Source: Bugulina stolonifera (Eukaryota > Bryozoa > Gymnolaemata > Cheilostomatida > Bugulidae). Taken from it: 64,000 bases of DNA. Below are positions 23,001-36,458 of the stretch, one piece after another (the first letter of the stretch is position 1; each line of letters starts with the position of its first letter). The stretch covers positions 13,459,223 through 13,523,222 of the forward strand of contig OW285197.1 of assembly GCA_935421135.1 (NCBI GenBank). Direction: 5' to 3'. The notes beneath the pieces were generated by a model. That model was not told the origin of the DNA, did not search any database, and was given only the letters and a program-made list of their open reading frames with translations. The position numbers and the translations under genes were made by a program.

Positions 23001-26000
23001 CTTACGCATGCCTCGGCCTGGCAGCTACTGCCGTCTGCACAGTCTGCCTCCTTCCGGCAGGATCTACCGCACACTCCTTCCACACAGATCTCTGTACAAT
23101 CTACGTCTGCAAGCAGATAGTAATATAGGTGTCTTCGCGACCTCTTTGACGGACCCGGGTCGCAAATAAAAATCACAAGATGGCCGTCCGACCAAGGCCA
23201 GAAGGGCTATTGGCCTGAGATTCTGCTTGGCCGGACGAAACCATCCCTAGCTCATCGGCACACCTAATTTCTTCGCGCGAAAATGAGGATTTTGCTTTTG
23301 GCAAAGGCCGGTGTGATCGAGACCCTGTGACGGATGTGTGCCGGAAAATATTTTCGTAAATCGGCCTGGGTCCGAAGCTTAGGTTGCGAAGACACCTTAT
23401 ATCAATAGAGAGCTGCTGATATCACACAGTTTATAGATATGTGTGAAGTAGTTAAAGCAGCTATAGTGTAATTAGAGTGGATATGAGTTTGCAATGATAA
23501 CCAGTCCAGTACAAGTTATACATGTACTTGTTGAGAAGTGCTTCATCTGTGCATGTTAGTTATAGTGGGTCATGCCATGTCGATATACAACACACTTGTT
23601 GCTGTAGCAAGAGGTATGGTACCTTGCTAAGGATACCTAGCCTTGCTCTTTCCCACCCAACTTAAGTACCTACCACTCAGACAAGAGAGTACACACATCT
23701 TGTTAATACAGTTCTCTCCGTCTTCACATGAATCGTCCCCCTCGCAGCCTATGCTGCAGACCCCAGCTATACAGTACTGTCCTCTCCCGCACTCCTTGTT
23801 GTCTGAGCAGGTGATAGTACAGAGTCCCTCACCACTACACCTCTGTCCTGAGTCACAGTCTGTGTTATCAGTGCAGTTGAGGGTGCATAAACCTGTAGAA
23901 CAGTGTAGACAAATGTAGAACAGTGTAGACAAGTGTAGAACCGTGTAGACAAATGTAGAACCGTGTAGACAAATGTAGAACAGTGTAGACAAATGTAGAA
24001 CAGTGTAGACAAATGTAGAACAGTGTAGACAAGTGTAGAACTGTGTAGACAAATGTAGAACAGTGTAGACAAATGTAGAACCGTGTAGGCAAATGTAGAA
24101 AGTGTAGACGAGTGCAGAAATGGAGTGGAGAAGTATAGCAAGATGTTGACATGTTTCGTCTGACAAAAATCTAACCACAGGGGTAAGCATGCAAACAGAT
24201 ATACATGCATTCATATTTAGATAACCCTTACCAGCATAGCACTGCATTAGATCTGTGTATGGTTTACAGATATCACTAGTACCCTTACCAGCATAGCACT
24301 GCATTAGATCTGTGTACGGTTTACAGATATCACTAGTACCCTTACCAGCATAGCACTGCATTAGATCTGTGTATGGTTTACAGATATCACTAGTACCCTT
24401 ACCAGCATAGCACTGCATTAGATCTGTGTATGGTTTACAGATATCACTAGTACCCTTACCAGCATAGCACTGCATTAGATCTGTGTACGGTTTACAGATA
24501 TCACTAGTACCCTTACCAGCATAGCACTGCATTAGATCTGTGTACGGTTTACAGATATCACTAGTACCCTTACCAGCATAGCACTGCATTAGATCTGTGT
24601 ATGGTTTACGGATATCACTAGTACCCTTACCAGCATAGCACAGCATTAGATCTGTGTACGGTTTACGGATATCACTAGTACCCTTACCAGCATAGCACTG
24701 CATTAGATCTGTGTACGGTTTACAGATATCACTAGTACCCTTACCAGCATAGCACTGCATTAGATCTGTGTATGGTTTACAGATATCACTAGTACCCTTA
24801 CCAGCATAGCACTGCATTAGATCTGTGTATGGTTTACAGATATCACTAGTACCCTTACCAGCATAGCACTGCATTAGATCTGTGTATGGTTTACAGATAT
24901 CACTAGTACCCTTACCAGCATAGCACTGCATTAGATCTGTGTATGGTTTACAGATATCACTAGTACCCTTACCAGCATAGCACTGCATTAGATCTGTGTA
25001 CGGTTTACAGATATCACTAGTACCCTTACCAGCATAGCACTGCATTAGATCTGTGTATGGTTTACGGATATCACTAGTACCCTTACCAGCATAGCACTGC
25101 ATTAGATCTGTGTACGGTTTACGGATATCACTAGTACCCTTACCAGCATAGCACTGCATTAGATCTGTGTACGGTTTACAGATATCACTAGTACCCTTAC
25201 CAGCATAGCACTGCATTAGATCTGTGTACGGTTTACGGATATCACTAGTACCCTTACCAGCATAGCACTGCATTAGATCTGTGTACGGTTTACAGATATC
25301 ACTAGTACCCTTACCAGCATAGCACTGCATTAGATCTGTGTACGGTTTACAGATATCACTAGTACCCTTACCAGCATAGCACTGCATTAGATCTGTGTAT
25401 GGTTTACAGATATCACTAGTACCCTTACCAGCATAGCACTGCATTAGATCTGTGTACGGTTTACAGATATCACTAGTACCCTTACCAGCATAGCACTGCA
25501 TTAGATCTGTGTATGGTTTACAGATATCACTAGTACCCTTACCAGCATAGCACTGCATTAGATCTGTGTATGGTTTACAGATATCACTAGTACCCTTACC
25601 AGCATAGCACTGCATTAGATCTGTGTATGGTTTACAGATATCACTAGTACCCTTACCAGCATAGCACTGCATTAGATCTGTGTATGGTTTACAGATATCA
25701 CTAGTACCCTTACCAGCATAGCACTGCATTAGATCTGTGTACGGTTTACGGATATCACTAGTACCCTTACCAGCATAGCACTGCATTAGATCTGTGTACG
25801 GTTTACAGATATCACTAGTACCCTTACCAGCATAGCACTGCATTAGATCTGTGTATGGTTTACAGATATCACTAGTACCCTTACCAGCATAGCACTGCAT
25901 TAGATCTGTGTATGGTTTACAGATATCACTAGTACCCTTACCAGCATAGCACTGCATTAGATCTGTGTACGGTTTACAGATATCACTAGTACCCTTACCA

Positions 26001-29000
26001 GCATAGCACTGCATTAGATCTGTGTATGGTTTACAGATATCACTAGTACCCTTACCAGCATAGCACTGCATTAGATCTGTGTATGGTTTACAGATATCAC
26101 TAGTACCCTTACCAGCATAGCACTGCATTAGATCTGTGTATGGTTTACAGATATCACTAGTACCCTTACCAGCATAGCACTGCATTAGATCTGTGTATGG
26201 TTTACAGATATCACTAGTACCCTTACCAGCATAGCACTGCATTAGATCTGTGTACGGTTTACAGATATCACTAGTACCCTTACCAGCATAGCACTGCATT
26301 AGATCTGTGTATGGTTTACAGATATCACTAGTACCCTTACCAGCATAGCACTGCATTAGATCTGTGTATGGTTTACAGATATCACTAGTACCCTTACCAG
26401 CATAGCACTGCATTAGATCTGTGTATGGTTTACAGATATCACTAGTACCCTTACCAGCATAGCACTGCATTAGATCTGTGTATGGTTTACAGATATCACT
26501 AGTACCCTTACCAGCATAGCACTGCATTAGATCTGTGTATGGTTTACAGATATCACTAGTACCCTTACCAGCATAGCACTGCATTAGATCTGTGTATGGT
26601 TTACAGATATCACTAGTACCCTTACCAGCATAGCACTGCATTAGATCTGTGTATGGTTTACAGATATCACTAGTACCCTTACCAGCATAGCACTGCATTA
26701 GATCTGTGTATGGTTTACAGATATCACTAGTACCCTTACCAGCATAGCACTGCATTAGATCTGTGTATGGTTTACAGATATCACTAGTACCCTTACCAGC
26801 ATAGCACTGCATTAGATCTGTGTACGGTTTACAGATATCACTAGTACAGAAAGGATAACAGTTCCCAGACACACAGGTGGAGTCCCTCGGGCATTGAGCA
26901 TCTCCGATACAAACTGTCAAATAAACACGGCAGTTTTAGAATTCAAGAAATGTTGGGAGAAAGATAATTTTGGTCAAGTAAACACAAATTAAATATGCGT
27001 CTATACCACACAGATGATGTGTATAAGCTTACTTTGCATGAAGTAGTCAATGTTCTTCCCAGTAATTATGGATGGTAGAGTAGTTGGTTTCTGTGTGGTG
27101 GTAGTGGTTGTGGTTGTAGTAGGGGTTGTGCTAGGGGTTGTGGTAGGGGTTGTTGTTGTAGAGGTAGTAGTAGTAGGTGCTGGAGGTGGTCGAAGTGGTA
27201 TCTTGGTTTTTCCAATCAGAACACTGTCTTGATCCGGATCAAAGCACCAGTTATATCTGATGTCACAAACCATGCCATCTCTACAGTCCTCTGATTGGCT
27301 GCAGGATTCTGGTTTAGGCTGAACCACATCACCTCCACCTGTTTGCTTCTTACCACAGTAACCATTGCTCTGGCATTCTCCTCCATATCCTACATTCACG
27401 TAGATACATCTGAAATGTGCCTTAAGCTAGCTGCTAGGTTAATCTAACGACACTACCAGTAGAACTGCTTTTAGTGCTCAAGGAATGCTAGTGATTTATA
27501 TGAATATACACCGGTTTTCATTGAAAGTGACCGTGCTACAGCTAGCAGCAGTGTTTGTAGTTTACAGTAGAATATAGAATAGAATAACCATATATTTACA
27601 GTACTAACTCTACATGAATTTATCAGTCAAGAGAAACTGCTAATACATACCACAGATCTCCGCAGGAGTTGAAGACGTACACTTGACAACAATATCTGGT
27701 GGTAACGTCAAGATCTGACACTTTTTCTCTTCTATGTTACAGAAGTAGTTCTCACTGCAATCTGCTTGGCTCTGTACAAAGTGGTTTACACATTAATATA
27801 GACAGTTTACTCTTTCTCTATGCTGAGAGTTGGCAAATTATATAACTTATCGTAAGACTAGGTCTGTAGTGCTTTAACTTTTCTGAGAAGAATAAATGGT
27901 CTATGGAAACAATAACTGTCTGTAGAGTAGCATAAGATGTCACATCTCCTTTATTTCCATTTCCTTTATTTAAATTTTATTGTGAGATTTGTATCAGAAC
28001 ATGCAAATTCATAGCGAAAACATGACTGTAAAAGAATGTTAAAACACCTGCATACATCAGGAGAAGACATAAAGGTATGATCATCACAATGTACACTGAC
28101 CTCACACTGATATCCAAAGTGACCTCTTAGCTCACAGGTTCCTGTCTCAGTATTACAAGTATAAGTTGGAGGGCAGGCAGTTTCTGGAGAGCTGGAACAG
28201 CTCTTTACACAACCGTCCTTCTGGGGAGAACACTCCCACCCATTGTCCAGATCACATGGTTTCACTGTATGTAATATATGTAGGCTAGTATCTACTTTAC
28301 TGGGTACACATGCACTCAGCTTACTGTTCAAGTGTATATACATATACAAAGTACATGTACATGTACAAAGCATGCACAACTAGTGACATATGTTTTGGTT
28401 ACTCTTGTTACCTGCACAATTAGGTGGGTTTGGACAGTAACATATCGGTGTACAAATTCCTTCTACACAGTATCTGGAATCATTACAGTCAAAGTCTGTA
28501 ATGCACTTGGTGAATAGTCCCCCATTAAAGCAGTTGGTTTCAGATCCCTAAAACATAGTGTAGGGTGACTGTAAAACCCCAGATAGTTCCAGTCTCTCGT
28601 TTGAGTCAGTTATCTTATTAATAAGCCTACGTACTTTCCCTTCTAGTATAGTTAGTACCAGAGTTAGATTTATAAAAAAATGGATCTCTCCTCAACGAAG
28701 AGTTAGTAAATCATTAGACAAGTTGAAATAGACTTGTACTTATTTATGTTGAGTCACCTTAAATTAAATTGAGCCAATTCTCTCTCTACTTTGCTTAAAT
28801 TGTAAGAAGCTGTGTTAAAGATAACTTGAGCATGATTTAAACCAACTTGCGCTTGTAAATGGTGACCAAAGGATGACTCTATGTTACTACATACATGAAC
28901 TGTTTAGTTAGCCGTAAGATGACTTACATCACACTGTGTCCTGCAGAACCCAGCACTGCATATCTGATCAGATCCGCAGTCTGTGTCACTCTTACACCAG

Positions 29001-32000
29001 AGTTCACAGACTCCTTGCTCACACGTGTGTGAACGAGGACATGACATCTCACTTTTACATCTGGGTAGTATGATACCAGACTTACATACCCCATACGCCG
29101 TTGACTGACCTACATAAGAACAGAGGCTATATGGTTCAGAGTAAGTACATTTTCTTAGTTCAGTTCATGTGTTCTACATGTATGTAAAGCAAGTCGCTAT
29201 GATCAAAAGACAAGTTTGTTATGTATCAAATGTAAGAGGAAGAGATAGTTTGATAGGAGACTAAATTCATGCACGTGCACTATCAACTTTGCTTCTTGAA
29301 ACTTGCACACAGTATACACGTAAAAGTAAATCTAGTAATGTTTAAGACATGTAAACACATTGACCTCTAGAGATTGTAACTACTGACCTTCAATACAAGT
29401 ATCTCTACAGAGGCCAGCAAGGCAGAGATCATTCTGTGACGTACATCTAAACTCACATTTCTCTACGCATATCCCCTGGTATGACTTGCCGTAACATACC
29501 TTAACACAGCGTTATCCAGATATAATTTGTATGCGAATATAACGTAATAAATATACAACATAACTGAAAAAAATGTGTTAGCTGTTGATTTACCTCGAAG
29601 TAGAATAGCCTGAATCTCACCTGTGTAGAAGCACAGTCCGAATCCTGTACGCATGTGAGAGCACACACCTCGTTGACACAGATTTGATTGACTAAGCAGT
29701 GATCATGTGTTGTACATGTTAGCATGGTTAGGCCATCAGAAGGTACTATTCTCTGCTTTAGTGGGCCAGTGCTACAGTCATACACATTGCATAAAATGCA
29801 ACCACAGATATCTGAACGGGGAATCCAAATAAACTAAGCCACATAGGTATTAAAGGCGGCGCCACTTTTCAGTCGTTTATGTGAAAAATACATGTATTGT
29901 AGGTAAATGAGTGAAAAGAGCTAAACAAAAGTAAGAGAAGTAGTAAATCATATTCGTCGATAGTCTGTTAAATTGTGTACATGTCAGATAATGAAGCTGT
30001 AAAGCTGATAGAGTTGATGTACATGACTGCAGCTTCAAAGTGTAAAAGTTCTGAGTTCTGGAATATCCTACCAGATGTGTTTCATCATAAACTTCCCACT
30101 TACTCACCTTTGATCTAGGTTGTCATCGTCACCAGAGTTATCTCCTTCCTGTTCACCTTCTTTAGTGTTAAAGGCATACAAGTTATAATGAGGGTCATCA
30201 CTCAGATCGGTTGCTGGGTATATAGACACCACTTTAGTCGTCGCTATCAAACAATGAGAAAAGCTTTTGACAGAAATAGGAGGAGTTTTTAGTTTAGAAT
30301 AAGCTGCAAGTGGATGTAGAGGATAAGTTTTATCATCCCATCTGTTTTTATTAATTGAAACCTTAAAACTTAGTAGAGGTCAATGAATGCACCAACCTCC
30401 ATCTTGTAGATCATCTTTGCTATCAAACAGAGCATCTTTGTTCTCATCGGAGAGGTCTGGGTGATTCAGTGGGAATATTACATAACATCTATTAGATATA
30501 CACTCGGTAAACTCACCTCCACACTGATCATCACTCGTACAGTCTGAAAGACGTGCAACTCAAGTAAAACATAATGCATATCATGCATTATACACTATGC
30601 AATACGGCTTGAATATTCCCAAAAGTTCCTGTTTTAATATTGTATATAATTGTATATTGACATAAAGTACAATTCTACTTGTAAGTATAGCGCTGTTAAA
30701 GCTACAGTATATGACTTCAGACAATGCAGAGGTAGATCTCCTGCCAGTCTTAAACCGTGTATAACATAAGAGAAGGCGGTACCTTTGAATGAAGACATAC
30801 TAAAATCATCAACATTAACATCGTCTTCCTCGTCCTTTTTATTGTCGACGTGATCGATCCATTCCGTTGACGTGATACAGAAGTTTCTGGCGCAGACCTC
30901 ATCCTTACCTAAAGAGACAAAATATGTACACGGTGCTTGAAATGGCTATATCGATTGCTAAACTAATTTTTCTCATTGATAAATGGAGATCATAGACATG
31001 TCTACTACAATATAGCATAGTTATATGTATGTGGTAACGAGAGAGCCTTCAGTCCTAAAGAAGCGGTTGTACATTTCTCTAAATGTATTTGAATTAAGAA
31101 GGGCACCGTATGTTAATTTTGTAAAAATCCTTTAAGAATAAGTCTGAACCCGCAGGTGTGTTGCAGAGCCAATAAATCATGACACCCATAGAATCATTTG
31201 ACCTACCGCAGTCTTGGCCAGCACACTTTGATCCTAATTGGATCTTGATTTCACATTTTCTAGTCTTTGGATGACAGTATAGTGTTGGAAGCTGACAGTC
31301 ACTGTCTGTAGAGCACTGTAAGCTTATCTTAGACTTACAGATACCAGATCCATCACATGTCTGATGTCTGCTGCAGTCTGTGGAACTAGAGCATTTCTTG
31401 TCACACACAGACAGTATTGCAAAGGCTTGATTCGCTCCACACTTATAGCTGTATAAAACACAGGCTACGACACTTTTGTTGTTATTGCTAGGCAATATAC
31501 AGTTATACATGTATTTATTATCATTCCATGGAAAGTTACAAATTAAATAATATAGCAATATTCAGTCTTACCCATCTGCACATGGATTCTTATCTGAACA
31601 GGTGCTTGTACAGATTCCCTGGTTACATCCTTGAGGGCAGTTGAGGTTGTCACTACATGTCACTGTACATACTCCGGATATACAACTAGAGAACCCTGTA
31701 CACTCAGAGTCAAGCTGAGTGTAAGTAGAATGAGAAAACAGTTGGAGGTTGATGAGAGATAATTCGAATATTGGGGACTTCGTAACTACAGCTATTTTCA
31801 GCACAGTATGTTGCTAAATAATACCTTACCACATTAATTTTATTATCTTGCTGTCCATATATACTTCTTTCGTAAATATACAAAGAGTTAGCAATGTTAC
31901 ATGTGCCCAAACAATAATAATTTAACCATAACCATTTAATTGGTTGCTTTCCAAGCTTCTTTCAGTAGTATATGTACAGCTCCCACTAGACAAACTGTTC

Positions 32001-35000
32001 CATGGGGAGCATATCCATGTAACTCACCTTGCAGGCAGCTTTACATGTTCCATGATGACATATCTGGTCAGGACTTGGACAGTTCAAGCCATTACCACAT
32101 GGGTAGAAGCACCTGCCTCCTTGACATATTCTACCTAGTGTGCATTCTGCCATGTACTCACAGGTGTCTGAACACAGGCCACCCACACAAACGCCAGGAC
32201 AACGAGAGTCTGAAAAATAACAATTCTTGATCACAATACTCTGAGTTCTTCAGAGTGAGGAGGATGTCTTACCTTGTGGGGTCAAGTAGTCTTTGAAATA
32301 CAACTTATGCGTCTTACATGTACATTGTATATGATTCAGGTCTATAGTAAATGAGTATTAGATGGCATTAGCCCATCACACTGTGCTCATGTGAATCTGG
32401 TATTATTAGTTCATTAGTGTTTACAAATACTGACCAGAAGTACATGGTTCTACCTCTACATGGTAGGGCTCCCAGACAACTGTGGTGGTACTGGGTGGTA
32501 TTTGCTGGTAGCACCTCCTCTCCAGGCAGATCTGGTTTGGAGCACAGTCTAGGTTACTATTACAGAGTCCAGTACATGCACCGTGTTCACAGGTGAGACC
32601 GTAGGCACAGTGAGATGAACTCTGGAATGGAGAAACAGAAGTGACTTGTATAAGAATAAAGTTTCTCATGCTGCCAGTACAAGAAGAAGAAAAGATAGGC
32701 TACATAGAAGACAGCAATTACACATATTGACATTACTCACCGTACATGTTGGTACACAGAAACCTTGAAGGGGCCTGAGACTACCGCCACATGTTTTATC
32801 CTCATTGACTTCTGGGAAGCATCTCTCATGAGCACATGACATACCATCAGGACATCCATGGTCATTCTCGCAACCTTTCAATATAACAAAAATCTAGACA
32901 ACTTGTGTCATAACCAAACTGGAAGCACTATACTAAAGTGATTGATTACAGCTTTTTGAAGTTTGTAAGTGTGTAATAACGTATAATTCCGAAAAAAGTT
33001 TCCAGATGAGCTAACGCTAATCTGTTCCACCTTTAAATAGGAACTATTCATACAGTTGTACCATCAAATGCTTTCTCTCCATAGTCCTCTACATCTAGAC
33101 ATTGATCTCCAAAAAGAGCAGTGCTTGGGGGGCACTCACAGTACCCAGTGCCGTGGTTGTACAGTAGACCAGTAATACTATACTGCAGACATGGATACTT
33201 AGTACCATCAGCTGACTCAGGGTCTATGAAAGTATCTGGGTTCCAGAAACCTTTAAAATCTAAAAGAAAAACAATAATAGACAACAAACAGAATTATCTA
33301 TTTTTGCATAGTGTTATTATTTGACCATAAACTGCTGTACAAGAATTCAAACGTGCTGCCAGATTTATATAGTTTCAACTAACAGTCTGCGTTAGGTTTA
33401 ATGACCTTGACCTTTCACTTATTCTATAATTCATGTATCAATAAGTTGAGAGTGAGTATTAAGTGAATGTTACAAACCTGGGATAAACCTCCCGTATGGA
33501 TTCCCATCGTTATCAGTGATGACTTCACATTTTCCTTTTTTACAGACGTGTCCAAACGCTGCAAATAATTATACACTAAAACAGTCAGTCTGCGTGTATT
33601 TACCTTAAATGATCTACTTCTCAGTAAACGGTATATATATGCATACATAATAGTATAATTGGAGTGACATAAAGTCTATGCCTGTGTGAGACACTTACCA
33701 CATGAAGACTGAGAAATGCAGTGTATCGGGTTGTGGGGCATACTGCACACGCCCTCACTACACAGTAAGTATGCCGTCCCATCTGAGTCTAGACAATCTA
33801 GTCTTGTAGAGCAAGGTTTGCCTGTTATGGGCTGGCACACCACTGCACCCCCATCAACTGCGTTACAGCTGGTGTGTGGAGGGCAGTTGGAAGTGTCTGT
33901 CAGACTCTGGCATCTAAAGTTGTACAGAATCTAACTATAAGCAACAAGTTAATGTAGACTATATCGTTTTTAAGTGTAATTGGTTATGCTGTATTTTAGA
34001 CTGCATTCTTACTTTACTAACTATTATAGAACTGAGTAACAGTGATGAAACTTTATTGATGAATTAACTTACTTAGCACATGTATGAACTTTAGTAACTG
34101 TAGTCAAACTTGATTGATGACTTACCCTACTTGACAAGTATTGACTTGAGTAATTGTATCTTCTGTACAGACCGTGCCTGGTATACCGCATGACCCAGAA
34201 CTTTGTGACGTCTGAACACAGGTAGTTGTGCAGAATCCTCCGGAACATATCAGAGATGGATGGCCACAGGAGCTGTCCTCTTTACAGGCTATTTGTACCG
34301 TTTCTACTTCACCTCCTTTTCCATCAGGTACAGTAATATAAAACTCCTAAGAAGTGAGTTACAGAGAGATTTATTACTAGCGGCTTAACAGATATGAACA
34401 ATATTGTTCAATATAAAATCTTGAAAATATAATATAATTATATTTATCACTAATATTAAGTAATTTAATTATATAAACTGATGGTATTGTATTACCAAAT
34501 GGAACACCCCATATAATAACACAGTCCAGTTTTGGCCCAAAGCTCCCTCTGATAATGAAGACTGAATAGAATGATATTGAACAACTACCTTTCATAATTA
34601 GGTTATCTCCTACACAACAATTCCCATAATATATATACTTAATATGCTTCAACTATCAAGTTGAATAAGAAATCAAACTCTACTCTGTCAAAAGTGTGAA
34701 AGGAAGAGATACTAAACTTACCTCATCTGTAGTAGAGGTTCCATCCCCATCACCACTATTGTCTGTCTCTTCAGATGTCCGAGGACCTTTTCTACAAACA
34801 CCATTAGTGGCATCCGTCCCGTAAGTTACACATACTTGGTTATCAGGTCCACAGCTAGCGACAGTGCTCTCTGGTTCACACTTGGGATAACAGCTACCAG
34901 TCATACAGTAGTAGTCTCCGGGGCAAGGCTTGAGTGAAGAACAGGATGAGGAGCAGGCTCCGCCCACACATACATCGGGACAATCCATATCTACATATAT

Positions 35001-36398
35001 AATAGATAACATCAGGTCACATCATCATTTTGGTGAGCTCCAATGATATCAAGGGCAGACATTCCGAGAGTTATCTCTCACCGACAGACAATTTGTGGCT
35101 AACTTCTAAATTATGTTGCAGGTAAGAGCACAAGGTTACACACTTTGTATCTTAACCAAGACGGTTGTCACAAAGACAGGTAAAGAACCAATTATTGCTG
35201 TGTAACATTACACAGTGCTACTACAAACTACTTAGGCATAACTACAGTAGTAACGTACTAATAAATGACGTATAAACTAGCTAGGAGGTACTAAAGTACT
35301 AACGTACCAGTAGAACATATTGGTACACAAACTCCATTCCTCAGCTGAGTCACAGAACTGCAGAACTCTCTCGTGGATTCCTCTTCATCATCAGTTCCTC
35401 CTGTCGTGTAACAACAATAATATGTCATGATAGATAAGGTTACCTGAGCCTTCCAGTATTGTAAATGAATATCTGACTATACCAGATAACTAAATCAATT
35501 GTTAGTCTCTGTAGCACATCCAACCCAAATAACAATTGACTGCTTCATCAAATATACTTTGAACTTTCAAAGAGAGTGTGGAGGTTTTCCTTCAATAAAA
35601 AACCAAGTAGCTTGATTCTATAGCTATCAATGGAATTGTTTGAGTCTATGGGTGAACACTATGTACAGTAATTTTACCTTCACCACCTCCATCGGGATAC
35701 AACCCTGATCCTGAACCTGTTTCATTGAAGAACTTCTTCCAGAATGTATCGCCTCCACCACCTCCACCACCTCCACTTTCGCCTGTATCAGGAAATGATG
35801 TCATAATAGATGAAAATGCTATTAGCACGGTTATTCTTCCCACATCCGACTTTGTGACAAATATTGTAAAATAGTATTACAAATATGAGAAATAGTTTTC
35901 TGTCGAATCTTCCTCAAGACAGCCAACCTGATTAGCTAGCATATACATGTAATGCTCAACTCTGAAGAGACTACTTGTTTGAATAAAGCACCTCTATATT
36001 CATATAATACAGTCATGTAGTTGACTGTCAAAACCACACAGTGATTCAGTGCTTGTGATTGGACTAGTAACTAGTAACTGACTAACCGGTAGGGCCTGGT
36101 AGCTCCTCTCCAATCACAGCTTTGCTCCTGCACACATCATTAACACAGAGCTGGTAACTCTCCACGCAGGAGTCTGGAGGAGTGCCAGGTATTACCTCAC
36201 ACTGTGATGGGAAGAAAAGTGACACTTGATATTACATTGTATCCTGTATAACTTGCTCTCTCTTCAAAAACATCACATGCAAAATTATTCTCTCATAAAA
36301 GCAAGTTCAGAGCACCATGAGATCACAACCAGTCACAACAATAAAAAAGATGGAATATTGTGGCTCATGATAACGTGTTGTACGTATTTTTAGCAAGC

Positions 36399-36458
<60 letters not shown>

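Noticed and set aside
23767..24210. Frames with Leu/His/Ser/Thr repeats on the minus strand
   Set aside because: Translation of the 20-bp intronic array.
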